Below, piece by piece: positions 34,556 through 43,017 of a stretch of 64,000 bases of DNA. The notes under the pieces are model-generated. The model searched no databases, was not told where the DNA came from, and saw only the letters and a list, made by a program, of their open reading frames with translations. Numbering within the stretch: the first letter of the stretch is position 1; each line of letters begins with the position of its first letter. Position numbers and translations under genes: made by a program. The stretch spans positions 1 to 64,000 of the forward strand of contig NZ_JAMTCF010000016.1 of NCBI RefSeq assembly GCF_024171695.1. The letters are read 5' to 3'. Source of the stretch: Actinosynnema pretiosum. GTDB lineage: Bacteria > Actinomycetota > Actinomycetes > Mycobacteriales > Pseudonocardiaceae.

Positions 34556-35383
34556 CTACCGGAGATCGCCGGGAGCGTCGAAGGCATTGCCCGATCCCGA
34601 GGGCGCCCGCCGTCCCAGCCCCAGCAGGTCCACCGGGTGCACGCCGCCGCCGACCGTCACCAACCCGTCGCGCACCCCGTCCGCGGCCAGCGCGGTCGCC
34701 CGCGCCACCGCCTCGCGCACCCCGAACCCGTGCGCGAGCAGACCGGTGACCAGTGCCGAGTGCGCGCACCCCGCGCCGTGCTCCGCGCCGGTGCGGTGGC
34801 CGGGGCGCGGAACACCGCGCGACAGCCCCGAGTCCGCGTACCACTCGCCGCCCTCCGCGCCGCCGCACGTCACCACCGCCGCCCGCGCGCCCAGCGCCAC
34901 CAACCGCTCCGCCAGCTCGCGCGGCGGCGCGCCGGGCAACCCGGTGAGCAGCTCCGCCTCCGCCCGGTTCGGCGTCACCACCGCGGCCAGCGGGAGGAGC
35001 AGGGCGCGCACCACCCCGACCACGTCCGCACCGGCCAGGCTCGCACCCGCCGCCGTCACCATCACCGGGTCCACCACCACCGGGGCGTCCACAGTGGACA
35101 GCCGGGTCGCGACCGCCTCGACGTGCTCCGCGCTCCACGTCATGCCGACCTTCACCGCGTCCGCGCCGATGTCCGGCAGCACCGCGTCCAGCTGCGCCAG
35201 CACGAAGTCCACCGGCACGGTGAACCGCCCGGTCACCCCGGTGGTGCTCTGCGCCGTCACGCCCACCAGCACCGTCGACGCGTAGCACCCGACGGACGCC
35301 ATCGCCTTGACGTCGCCCTGGATGCCCGCGCCGCCGCCGGAGTCGGACGACCCGATCGTCAGCCCCACCCTGGTGCGCGCCAC
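34556..35383 (-). CDS. thiD: Hydroxymethylpyrimidine (phosphate) kinase, ThiD-like
   Basis: A 275-residue ribokinase-fold kinase. GSSDSGGGAGIQGDVKAM, VDPVMVTAAG, VVTPNRAEAELLTG and the anion-hole GAGCAHSALVTG are the ThiD landmarks. ThiD adds one or two phosphates to 4-amino-5-hydroxymethylpyrimidine. The gene starts (GTG 35383) 2 bases after the glycosyltransferase stop, inside an operon making hydroxymethylated cytosine. Its probable role here is to phosphorylate a 5-hydroxymethylpyrimidine analogue rather than serve vitamin B1 synthesis; no other thi biosynthesis gene except TenA is near. Confidence 0.85.
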   Translation of the reverse strand: MARTRVGLTIGSSDSGGGAGIQGDVKAMASVGCYASTVLVGVTAQSTTGVTGRFTVPVDFVLAQLDAVLPDIGADAVKVGMTWSAEHVEAVATRLSTVDAPVVVDPVMVTAAGASLAGADVVGVVRALLLPLAAVVTPNRAEAELLTGLPGAPPRELAERLVALGARAAVVTCGGAEGGEWYADSGLSRGVPRPGHRTGAEHGAGCAHSALVTGLLAHGFGVREAVARATALAADGVRDGLVTVGGGVHPVDLLGLGRRAPSGSGNAFDAPGDLR

Positions 35384-35385
35384 GA

Positions 35386-36309
35386 TCAGCCGTTCATCGC
35401 CCGGTCGAGCCGCTCGCGCAGCTGCCCGGTCGGCACGCTCCCGGTCAGCTCGCCGTGCAGCAGCCTGACCATCCGCTCGTACCAGTAGGCGGGCAGCGGC
35501 TTCCCGCGCCCGAGCCGGGCAAGCGCCAGCTCGTAGGTGTGCTTGACGTGCTCGCGCGAGACCTCGGCCCTGCTGCCCTCCGGCAGCGGCCAGCGGGAGA
35601 ACTGCGCCACGTGCGACTCGTAGAACATGCGAAGCACCCGCGCGGTCTCCGCGGGCGGGTCGGGCGCGCTGTCGTAGCGGGGCAGCCGGTGGTAGACGCC
35701 GCTGGCGCGCTCCAGGTGCAGGAACCGGTAGGAGTGCCGGTTGAGCAGCGCCAGCCAGAAGTCCCAGTCCTCCACCACGGTCAGCGACTCGTCGAAGCGC
35801 GCCCCGCGCGGCCCCGGAGCCCGCATCGTCACGCCCACCGGCGGGATGAAGTTGGTGACGTGCAGGAACTCCGCGTCGAACGGCACGTCGAACGCGGGCC
35901 AGCCGCCCGACTCGTGCGTCATGCCGACCGGCGCGCGCGTGGTGGACACCATCGTCGTGGTGTAGACGAAGTCCGCCCTGTCCTCGTCCAGCGCGGCCAT
36001 CGTCGCGGCGAAGTGGCCGGGCAGCACCACGTCGTCGTCGTCCAGGAAACCCAGGTACTCCCCGCTCGCCGCCTCGATCGCCGTGTTGCGCGCCGTCGAC
36101 GGCCCCGCGCCGCTCGGGTAGCCGATCAGCTCGATCGCCAGCCGGTCGCGGAAGGGCGCGACGACCTCGTCGACGAGCGCGCCGCCGTCGTTGACCACGA
36201 TCACCTCCAGCGCGTCGCCCAGCTCCTGCGTGACCAGGCTGGACAGCGACTCGGCCAGGGATCTCGGGCGGTCCCGCGTCGGGATGACGACGCTCAGTCT
36301 CGGTGGCAC
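35386..36309 (-). CDS. GT2 family glycosyltransferase
   Basis: About 307 residues, GT-A fold. LSVVIPTRDRPRSLAESLSS at the N-terminus, then nucleotide-sugar motif EYLGFLDDDDVVLPGHF (DxD) and VEDWDFWLALL as the ED acidic motif. GTG at 36309 with GAGGAG upstream. No membrane helix is evident, so it is soluble. Within the pyrimidine operon it could attach a sugar to the free pyrimidine or its hydroxymethyl group. Acceptor and donor are unknown. Confidence 0.85.
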   Translation of the reverse strand: MPPRLSVVIPTRDRPRSLAESLSSLVTQELGDALEVIVVNDGGALVDEVVAPFRDRLAIELIGYPSGAGPSTARNTAIEAASGEYLGFLDDDDVVLPGHFAATMAALDEDRADFVYTTTMVSTTRAPVGMTHESGGWPAFDVPFDAEFLHVTNFIPPVGVTMRAPGPRGARFDESLTVVEDWDFWLALLNRHSYRFLHLERASGVYHRLPRYDSAPDPPAETARVLRMFYESHVAQFSRWPLPEGSRAEVSREHVKHTYELALARLGRGKPLPAYWYERMVRLLHGELTGSVPTGQLRERLDRAMNG

Positions 36310-36368
36310 CGGGGTCTCCTCTTCGTGGTGGGGGAGGGGAGTCGTGTCGGGGAAGGCGGTGGGGCGCC

Positions 36369-37379
36369 TCAGAACGTCGCGGGGACCCGATCGCGCCAGC
36401 AGTTCTCGACGAGACCGGCGTACAGCGGGTCGAGCAGGGCCAGCAGGTCCGCGTCCACGGTCTGCTCGTGCACGCGGCGGGCGTGCAGGCACAGCAGCGC
36501 CAGCACCTGCTCCCAGTAGCGCGGCAGCCCGACCCGCTCCACGTCGGCCCGGCCCATGGCGACCCCGCCCGCGCGCACCCGCTGCTCCAGCCGCGCGACC
36601 TCGCGGATCGCGGGCCAGTTGTCGCCGGGAGGCATCGCGGGGAACGGGTCGGTGTGCACCGCCGCGACCCGGTCCGCGAGCACCCGGTCGGCGAAGGCGC
36701 TGTCCGACTCGTACAGGTGGTACGAACCGGCGACGTGGGTGTAGGTGCCCAGCTCCAGGCCCAACTGGTGCGCCAGCACCTCCTGCAGCAGCGTGAACGA
36801 GAACACGTCGCTCGCCGTGCCCCGGTAGGCGTCGTTGGCGCGCATGAACGCCACCGCGTGCAGCCTGCCCTCGCGCACGACGAACTGGAGGCCGATCGTG
36901 CAGGCCACGTCCGGGTTGTCGGCGATCAGCAGCTCCTCCGGGGCGAAGATCTGGATCACCGCCCGCTTCGAGTCCGGGTCGGCGCGCAGCGTGCTCACGA
37001 CGCTGTCCCACTGGTTGAAGCCCGCGCCGCCGAAGTTGAAGATCCTCGGCCCGTACGCCGTGCCGCGCAGCGTGCGCCCGTCCGCCGAGTACCGGGTGAT
37101 CGACGGCGCGTAGAAGCTCATGAACTCCAGCGAGTCGCTGCCGGACAGGTACCACAGCGCCTCGGCGAAGTTGAACACCAGGTTCGTGCGCCTGCCCGGC
37201 ACCCGCACGACGCGCTCGCGCGGGTCGGCCAGCCGGTAGGACACTCCCAGGATCTCCCTGCTGCGGAACCCGCGCGGGGCGTTGCGGAACTCCGGCTCGT
37301 CCCTGATCCTGCGCAGCAGGGCCAGGTACGCCTCCTGGAAGGCGCCGTAGGAGTGCGCCGTCGTCGCCGTGCCGGTCAT
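36369..37379 (-). CDS. Thymidylate-synthase-like CMP hydroxymethylase (MilA/BcmA-type)
   Basis: 336 residues from the ATG at 37379, which has GGGAGG upstream; an ATG at 37400 overlapping the previous stop (ATGA) is the alternative. The thymidylate synthase frame aligns without gaps around the active site: catalytic C160 in DVACTIGLQF, R180-x-x-D183 in RANDAYRG, and HxY 221-223 in SYHLYE. The Asn that selects dUMP (E. coli N177) is D191 here (GTASDVF), the change seen in (d)CMP hydroxymethylases. Expected reaction: CMP plus methylene-THF plus water to 5-hydroxymethyl-CMP. Genes for a MilB-like glycosidase and ThiD nearby fit that reading. Confidence 0.85.
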   Translation of the reverse strand: MTGTATTAHSYGAFQEAYLALLRRIRDEPEFRNAPRGFRSREILGVSYRLADPRERVVRVPGRRTNLVFNFAEALWYLSGSDSLEFMSFYAPSITRYSADGRTLRGTAYGPRIFNFGGAGFNQWDSVVSTLRADPDSKRAVIQIFAPEELLIADNPDVACTIGLQFVVREGRLHAVAFMRANDAYRGTASDVFSFTLLQEVLAHQLGLELGTYTHVAGSYHLYESDSAFADRVLADRVAAVHTDPFPAMPPGDNWPAIREVARLEQRVRAGGVAMGRADVERVGLPRYWEQVLALLCLHARRVHEQTVDADLLALLDPLYAGLVENCWRDRVPATF

Positions 37380-37396
37380 CCGTCCTCCCGCAGCCG

Positions 37397-38332
37397 TCAT
37401 CGCCCCGCCACCCACTCGCCCAACCGGTCCCGGTAGAACTGGACCAGGTCCGGCTGCCAGCGCGCGAAGTACTCCAGCTGCGCCAGCGCGTACAGCCCCG
37501 TGCCCAACCGCCGCCGCACCGCGTCGGACGCCTCGGCGGGGAACCGCTCCCGGTAGGCCTCCAGGAACGGCTCCTCGCTGCCCGGCCACCACTCGAACAG
37601 CAGCTCGGTCAGCTTGCCGAAGTCCGCGAACCGGTCCCGGAAGCCCGCGTGCTCGAAGTCCAGCAGCGCGGTCGGCCGTCCACCGTCCACCAGCACGTTG
37701 TCCAGGTACAGGTCGCCGTGCGCCAGTGACGGCTCACCCGCGGACCCCAGCTCGTCGAGCACCCGCCCGAACGCCGCCTCCACCGGGGCGCGCCCCGCGG
37801 GCAGCATCTCCCCCGGCAGCCTGGACAGCGCGCCCCGCACCTGGCCGTCGGCGACCTCGGCCCACGACCGCGCGTCCCCGGCCGAGGTCACCGGGCCGAA
37901 CCCGGCGCGCCGCACGCCGTGCAGCGCGCCGACCCACCCGCCGAGCACGCCCGCCACTCGCGCCAGGTCCGAGCGCTCCCCGCGCAGCGCCGCGGTCGCG
38001 CTCTCGCCCGGTCGGTACTCCTGCACCACCACGGGGAGCCCGAGACCGGTGCTGGACGAGAACGCCCGGAACCGCACCACGGGGATGCCCGCGTCCGCCG
38101 CCAGGTCCGTGGCGACCAGCGTCGCCCCGACGTACTCCGGATCGGTGGTGCGGCCGGGCACCCGCACCAGCAGCTCGCCCTCGTCGGTCCCGGCCAGCCA
38201 CAGCCGGTTGCTGTAGCTGTGCGGCCCCGCCCGCACCGACGACACCACCGCCGTCGGGCACAGCTCGGCCAGCACGGCCTCGACCTCCTCGGCCGTCACC
38301 GCGTCGGCCAGCCTCGTGCTCCCCGCGCTCAC
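37397..38332 (-). CDS. APH-family small-molecule kinase
   Basis: A 311-residue aminoglycoside-phosphotransferase-fold protein. ELLVRVPG carries the N-lobe basic strand, the catalytic loop is PSLAHGDLYLDNVLVD, and the metal-binding Asp follows in TALLDFEHAGF. The GTG start overlaps the MilB-like gene stop by GTGA, and its own stop overlaps a possible start of the next gene. In the operon it may phosphorylate a sugar or pyrimidine intermediate, or inactivate the product for self-protection. Choline-kinase-like activity cannot be excluded. Confidence 0.85.
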   Translation of the reverse strand: MSAGSTRLADAVTAEEVEAVLAELCPTAVVSSVRAGPHSYSNRLWLAGTDEGELLVRVPGRTTDPEYVGATLVATDLAADAGIPVVRFRAFSSSTGLGLPVVVQEYRPGESATAALRGERSDLARVAGVLGGWVGALHGVRRAGFGPVTSAGDARSWAEVADGQVRGALSRLPGEMLPAGRAPVEAAFGRVLDELGSAGEPSLAHGDLYLDNVLVDGGRPTALLDFEHAGFRDRFADFGKLTELLFEWWPGSEEPFLEAYRERFPAEASDAVRRRLGTGLYALAQLEYFARWQPDLVQFYRDRLGEWVAGR

Positions 38333-38835
38333 GGCGCGCAGACCGCCGCGAGGGCGTCCTCGAACGCCGCCAGTTCGTAGCGCCCGCCGACCGTCTCGAC
38401 GACGGCGGTGCGCGTGATGTGCCGCAGGCCGTAGACCATCAGCGCGTACTCCTCGCCCTTCTCCAGCAGCAGCACGATCGGCTTGCCCAGCGCCGACGCC
38501 CAGCCGAGCTCGATGTGCGTGCCCAGCGACGCGGGTGGTCCGGGCACCGCGACGAGCACGTCGGAGGCGGCGATCTCGTCGTGGTCGAGCTTGGTGAAGT
38601 CGTCCGGCTCCAGGAACGCCTCGCCCCACCGCTCGCGCCGGTGCGCGTTGTGCACGTGGCAGCCGCTGCCCTCGAAGTAGCCGATCAGCTCCTCGAAGCG
38701 CTCCCGGTCCCGCGCCCGCATCGCCCCGGTCTCCGGGTCGACGAGCTTGAAGAACGGGCCCGCCACGAAGACCGTGCGCAGGCCGAGCCGCCGGGCCGCG
38801 GTGTCGGCGGCGGCGTCGTTGCCGATCGTGCTCAT
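38329..38835 (-). CDS. MilB-like nucleotide N-glycosidase (nucleoside 2-deoxyribosyltransferase fold)
   Basis: 168 residues. TVFVAGPFFKLVDPETGAMR, NAHRRERWGEAFL, LDHDEIAASDVLVAVPG and SLGTHIELGWASALGKPIVL match MilB, the (hydroxymethyl-)CMP hydrolase of mildiomycin synthesis. E109 is the expected nucleophile. It should release 5-hydroxymethylcytosine from its ribose phosphate. Start and stop overlap both neighbours (ATGA and GTGA). Together with the thymidylate-synthase-like gene it reproduces the two opening steps of the mildiomycin and bacimethrin pathways. Confidence 0.88.
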   Translation of the reverse strand: MSTIGNDAAADTAARRLGLRTVFVAGPFFKLVDPETGAMRARDRERFEELIGYFEGSGCHVHNAHRRERWGEAFLEPDDFTKLDHDEIAASDVLVAVPGPPASLGTHIELGWASALGKPIVLLLEKGEEYALMVYGLRHITRTAVVETVGGRYELAAFEDALAAVCAP

Positions 38836-39779
38836 GTCTCTCCCGGTGTGGTGAAGGTGTGTCGCATCTGCCTGCCGAACAGCAACTCGTAGGCGCCGGG
38901 GCCGACTCCGGTGAACGGCGTCAGCGGCATCCTGCCCGCCTCGTCCTCGCGCACGGTGACCGAGTCGGCGTGGAACCAGGGCGCCGCCTCCTGCGCTGGC
39001 CCCAGGTGGACCACCCGTGCCAGACCCGCGCACACCAGGTGGCGCAGGCACTGGCGGCACGGCTGGGCGGTCACGAACATCGTCAGCCCCGCGACGGGGA
39101 CACCGGAGCGCGCCGCGCACACCAGCGCCGCCATCTCGGCGTGCACCACGCGCCCCAGCGACTCGAAGCTCTGCGCGGGCGCGCCGCCGTGGCCGACGCC
39201 GTAGGAGCCCTGGCTGCTGTCGAACGCCTCGAGCAGCCCGCCCACCAACCGCTCCGGCGGCGCGGGCAGCGTGGTCCCCATGCCCGCCAGCAGCTCCAGC
39301 AGCCGCTCCACGGTCACCGTGCGCGCACGCGAGGCGGCGTCCACGCCGAAGACGACGTCGCGGGCGTCGTCCTCGTCGCCGTCCCAGTACTGCCCGCCCC
39401 ACCGGGGGACCTCGACCGCGCCGAGCGCCACGACGTCCCCGCTGCCGTCCACCAGCGCCGCCCCGACGCCGCCGCGCAGCGCCGCCGAGCGCAGCGCCGC
39501 GCCGTAGGCGGCGTGCATCGCGAACTCGGCTCGGCTCGGGGTGATCCGCCTGGTCAACCCGACCAGGTCGCGCAGTCGGTCCAGCCCCGCCCCGGCCGCG
39601 TCGGTCACGAACAGCGGCTCGTGCGCCGACGCCCCGGAGAACTCCGCCGAGTCCACCGACACCACCCGGACTCGCGGCCCGTCCACGTCGCTGCCGACCG
39701 CACCACCGCCGGGCGCCGTGCCGCCCAGGCCCAGCCTCGCCCTGATCCGCTCGTCCTCGCTCACCAGCGCCACCGTCAC
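38832..39779 (-). CDS. Cytidine/dCMP-type deaminase with anti-phage-deaminase-like fold
   Basis: 315 residues. Zinc site H213-A-E215 in GRVVHAEMAAL and C241-x-x-C244 in AQPCRQCLRHL. The segment ITPSRAEFAMHAAYGAALRS, GGQYWDGDEDDARD and SFESLGRVVHAEMAAL resembles the deaminase half of the larger anti-phage dCTP deaminases, but their N-terminal P-loop kinase domain is absent; residues 1-75 hold no motif I know. Likely reaction: deamination of a cytosine nucleotide, nucleoside or hydroxymethylcytosine. GTG start overlaps the previous stop (GTGA). Confidence 0.82.
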   Translation of the reverse strand: MTVALVSEDERIRARLGLGGTAPGGGAVGSDVDGPRVRVVSVDSAEFSGASAHEPLFVTDAAGAGLDRLRDLVGLTRRITPSRAEFAMHAAYGAALRSAALRGGVGAALVDGSGDVVALGAVEVPRWGGQYWDGDEDDARDVVFGVDAASRARTVTVERLLELLAGMGTTLPAPPERLVGGLLEAFDSSQGSYGVGHGGAPAQSFESLGRVVHAEMAALVCAARSGVPVAGLTMFVTAQPCRQCLRHLVCAGLARVVHLGPAQEAAPWFHADSVTVREDEAGRMPLTPFTGVGPGAYELLFGRQMRHTFTTPGET

Positions 39780-41314
39780 GACCGCACCCCGCTCCTGGAC
39801 ACCGCGGCCACCTCGTCCAGTCCGCCCACGACCAGGTCGGCGTGCGAGAAGTCGTTGTGCGCGGTGATCCGGTTCGGCACCGCGACGCACCGCAGTCCCG
39901 CCGCCTTGGCCGCGCTCACCCCGCGCGCCGAGTCCTCGAACGCGACCGCCCGCTCCGGGGCCACCCCGAGCTTGGCCAGCGCCAGCAGGTACCCGTCCGG
40001 CGCCGGCTTGGCCGGGTGCTCCCCACCCGGCACGATCAGGTCGAACACGTCGGGGTCCAGGCCCAGCGCGGACATCTGCCGCTGGATCCACTTCATCGGC
40101 GAGTTGCTGACCAGGCACAGCGTGATCCCGTCCGCCCAGCAGCGCTCCAGGAACCGCCGCACGCCGGGCAGCACCGTCAGCATCCCGTCCCGGCTCACCC
40201 GCCGCGCCTGCTCCAACCCCTCGCGGTCCAGCGGGGCGCCCGCGAAGCCCTCCAGCTCCTCCCAGGGCGACAGCGGGTCGTCCCCGCCCGCGCGCAGCGC
40301 CCACGACGTCGCGTCCAGCGCCCGCCCGTAGCGCGCGTACAGCTCGTTCCACGACCGCCAGCCCGCGTACTCGGTGTCGATCAGCAGCCCGTCGAAGTCC
40401 AGCAGCGCCGCGTCGCACTCCAACCGCACCGACCGCACCCGCGCGGACGGCAGCACCTCGGTCTCCAGCACCCGGCGCGCCGTCTCGGTGTTGCGCCGCT
40501 GCTCGAACTCGTTCTCGTGGTACCAGCGCGACACGAACAGGTTGCGCCACAACGAGTACAGCGGCGCCAGAAGCGCGACCCGCGCGCGCAGCGCGGCGTC
40601 GGCGCGGTAGCCGTCCAGGACCTCGGCGCGGTGCTCGGGCTCGAAGTGCGTCAGCACCACCAGGTCCAGCACCGGGTCGCCCCAGCCGACGTCGCCGAAG
40701 TCCACCAGCACCACCTGCCCGCCGTCCACCAGCAGGTGCCTGGCCTGCAGGTCCCCGTGCACCAGGGCGCGCGGCGCGGGACCGGCCTCGGCGAGCAGCC
40801 GCAGCGCGTACCGGCGCACCGCGTCGGACTCGGCCTCGGTCAGCAGCCCGCGCCGCGCCGCCTCGGCGCACTCCACGGCGACGCGGTGGTCGACGTGCTG
40901 CTCCCACTCGCCGACGCCGTCGCAGAACATCGCCAGACCCGGCGGGACGGGCGTGTCGTGCAGCGCGCGCGCCGCGGCGCCCGCCGCCCGCCACGGCCCG
41001 CCGCCGTCCGCCATCGACCGCCGCGTCGGCACCTCCTCCAGCACCAGGAACCAGAACCCGTCCCGGCCGTGCCACAGCACGCGCGGCACCGGGGCGCCCG
41101 CGTCGGCCGCCGCCAGCAGCCCCGCGCTCTCCCTGCGGTGCCTGACCTCATCGGTGTCGATCTTGACCACCGCCCGCCGCCCGTCGGGCAGCTCCGCCCT
41201 GCACACGGCGCGCCGGTCCCAGTCCACCTCGGGCGGGTCGAGGCGCACCGGACCGCCGAACCGCGCCGAGAGGCACCGCTCGGCGCCCTCGGCGAACCAG
41301 AGCGGGCCGCTCAC
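39776..41314 (-). CDS. Kinase-phosphatase fusion: APH domain plus HAD hydrolase
   Basis: A 512-residue two-domain protein. Residues 1-290 are an aminoglycoside-phosphotransferase-type kinase with HGD at 186-188 (ALVHGDLQARHLL) and VDFGDVGWGDP as metal site. Residues 300-512 are a HAD phosphatase: DxD at D306/D308 in LLDFDGLLIDTE, SNSP motif II, GGEHPAKPAPDGYLL with Lys, and AFEDSARGV motif IV. Both active sites look complete, so the polypeptide can in principle add and remove phosphate. GTGA overlaps on both sides. A temporary phosphate protecting group in the pathway is a reasonable guess. Confidence 0.85.
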   Translation of the reverse strand: MSGPLWFAEGAERCLSARFGGPVRLDPPEVDWDRRAVCRAELPDGRRAVVKIDTDEVRHRRESAGLLAAADAGAPVPRVLWHGRDGFWFLVLEEVPTRRSMADGGGPWRAAGAAARALHDTPVPPGLAMFCDGVGEWEQHVDHRVAVECAEAARRGLLTEAESDAVRRYALRLLAEAGPAPRALVHGDLQARHLLVDGGQVVLVDFGDVGWGDPVLDLVVLTHFEPEHRAEVLDGYRADAALRARVALLAPLYSLWRNLFVSRWYHENEFEQRRNTETARRVLETEVLPSARVRSVRLECDAALLDFDGLLIDTEYAGWRSWNELYARYGRALDATSWALRAGGDDPLSPWEELEGFAGAPLDREGLEQARRVSRDGMLTVLPGVRRFLERCWADGITLCLVSNSPMKWIQRQMSALGLDPDVFDLIVPGGEHPAKPAPDGYLLALAKLGVAPERAVAFEDSARGVSAAKAAGLRCVAVPNRITAHNDFSHADLVVGGLDEVAAVSRSGVRS

Positions 41315-42024
41315 AGCACGATCTCCTGCGGTTGGAAGTCCGGGTGCGCCACGCGCGGCCACGCCGGACCCGGCTCCAGCGCGTCGTCGAACACCGCCAC
41401 CTGGTGCTGGGCGCTGCGCACGAACAGCGCGATCAGGTGGTCCCGCCTGCCGGGGTCGCGCTCGACCTCCTGCTCCATCAGGCCGATGTGCGCCTCCAGC
41501 ATGTTGTACATCTGCTTGTCGGCGTAGATCCGCGCCCACCGCCGGTAGGCCTCCGGGCCCTGGATGTCCACCGACTCGAACCGGCGTCCCACAACCCTGG
41601 TGAAGAACGTGCACGGCAGCAGCGCCGCCGCGGTGTCACCGGCCGTGCCCTCCAGCGCCGCCCGCAGCAGGTGGTTCGCGTACGCCTCCCGGCGAGGCGA
41701 CAGCGCCCAGCGGTCGAACCTCGGGTCCGGCACGCCCAGCGACTCGATGATCTCCTTCTTCGCGGCCAGCTCCTTGGCCACGAACACGTCCTTGAGCAGC
41801 TGCGTCGCCGCGCGCGACCAGTCCGATCCGACCGGGGCCTTGGCCAGCGCGAGCGCGATCGTCTGGTGCAGGTACGGGATGAACGGCGCGTCCTCCAGCT
41901 GGAAGCGCACGAACCGCTCGACCGGCAGCGTCCCCTTCTCCAGCGCCTCGAACCAGGGGTGGTTCTCGTAGCGGGTCCACGCGGGCCCCGTCGCCTCGAT
42001 GCAGTCCTCGACGAGCGAGCCCAT
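41311..42024 (-). CDS. TenA-family protein (haem-oxygenase-like fold)
   Basis: 237 residues, all helical. RFVRFQLEDAPFIPYLHQTI and AALLPCTFFTRVVGRRF place it in the TenA/THI-4 family; C138 is the likely nucleophile. Typical TenA hydrolyses 4-amino-5-aminomethyl pyrimidines to hydroxymethylpyrimidine, releasing ammonia. The family's Glu near the C-terminus is not obvious, so activity may differ. ATG at 42024 with GGGGG upstream. Its company with ThiD and a hydroxymethylcytosine pathway suggests work on the same 4-aminopyrimidine ring. Confidence 0.82.
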   Translation of the reverse strand: MGSLVEDCIEATGPAWTRYENHPWFEALEKGTLPVERFVRFQLEDAPFIPYLHQTIALALAKAPVGSDWSRAATQLLKDVFVAKELAAKKEIIESLGVPDPRFDRWALSPRREAYANHLLRAALEGTAGDTAAALLPCTFFTRVVGRRFESVDIQGPEAYRRWARIYADKQMYNMLEAHIGLMEQEVERDPGRRDHLIALFVRSAQHQVAVFDDALEPGPAWPRVAHPDFQPQEIVL

Positions 42025-42028
42025 GCCG

Positions 42029-43003
42029 CTACCCCCGCTCCGCAACCGAGGCCAGCAGCTGCTCGGGCGTCACGTCGAGCCCCCGCACCCGCACCAGCGC
42101 TTCCACGAACTCCTTCTCCAGCCCCTCGAAGTTCGCGCGGTTGCGGCGCAGGAAGCCCACGATCTCCTCCACGTCGCGCACCGGCTGGTTGGTCAGGTTC
42201 CGCAGCTCCGAGCGCTGGCTGAGCTGGAACAGCGACACGTCGGGGGACTGGGAGGTGTTGAACCGGATGGGCATGGAGATGTTGCCGTCGTCCAGCGTGA
42301 CCACCTGGTGCATCCAGAACGGTGGCACGTACAGCACCTCGCCCGGCCCCAGCACGCCCTGGTACACCTGCTCCAGCTCGCCCAGCACCGGCGCGTCCTC
42401 CGGCACGATGTCGGCGCGCGACAGGTCGTAGCGGGCCTCGGCGGGCCAGTCCCGCTGGAGCGTGGGCGCGTCGAACGGGTGCACCATCAGGTAGCGCTTG
42501 TGCCCGGACACCTGGAACAGCAGCCCGTGCCACTGGTCGTTGTGGAACGGCGTCGCGTTGCCGGTCTGCCCCATCCAGATGCCCGTCCACGCCGGGTTGT
42601 ACTCGAAGCCGGTGTCCGGGATCTCGAAGTCCGCGGACAGGTCCTCGTAGACCGACGAGCCCGGCTCCACTCGCAGGTAGTAGGAGCGGTCGGGGTCCTC
42701 GCGCTCAACGCCGAAGATGTGCTTGACGACCGAGCCGAAGCTCGTGGTGACCTTCTGGTTGATCTGCTGGAGAACGGTGCCCTGCAACGACTTGTCCGTG
42801 ACGAACGCGGACACCTCCTCGTCGCCGCACCGCTGCACCAGGTGCTCGGCGGTCCACTTGCCGACCGCCTCCCACTTGTCGGCGACGCCCTCGATCACCA
42901 GCGGCAGCCCGCCGTAGCCCGCGAGGTCGCCGGGGCCCGCCTCGCTCGCCCTCGTGGGCAGCCCGGTGATCCGCGGCGCGGGCCTGGTCAGGTTCCTGGT
43001 CAT
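42029..43003 (-). CDS. Cupin_8/JmjC-like Fe(II) 2-oxoglutarate oxygenase
   Basis: 324 residues from the ATG at 43003, preceded by AAGGGGAG; an ATG at 43021 overlapping the AsnB-like stop is the alternative. The facial triad is H154-x-D156 in TPFHNDQWHG and H232 in PPFWMHQV. LPLVIEGVADKWEA and GEVLYVPPFW are typical of cupin_8 proteins. Such enzymes hydroxylate or desaturate small molecules or proteins. In this operon it probably oxidises the pyrimidine side chain or its partner. No metal-binding residue is missing. Confidence 0.83.
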   Translation of the reverse strand: MTRNLTRPAPRITGLPTRASEAGPGDLAGYGGLPLVIEGVADKWEAVGKWTAEHLVQRCGDEEVSAFVTDKSLQGTVLQQINQKVTTSFGSVVKHIFGVEREDPDRSYYLRVEPGSSVYEDLSADFEIPDTGFEYNPAWTGIWMGQTGNATPFHNDQWHGLLFQVSGHKRYLMVHPFDAPTLQRDWPAEARYDLSRADIVPEDAPVLGELEQVYQGVLGPGEVLYVPPFWMHQVVTLDDGNISMPIRFNTSQSPDVSLFQLSQRSELRNLTNQPVRDVEEIVGFLRRNRANFEGLEKEFVEALVRVRGLDVTPEQLLASVAERG

Positions 43004-43017
43004 GGACTCGCTCCCCT

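Noticed and set aside
38329..38835. Toxin or TIR-like NAD hydrolase
   Set aside because: The fold family is related, but the GPFxxLVDP, NAHRRE and THIELGWA motifs match MilB-type nucleotide hydrolases and the operon context agrees.
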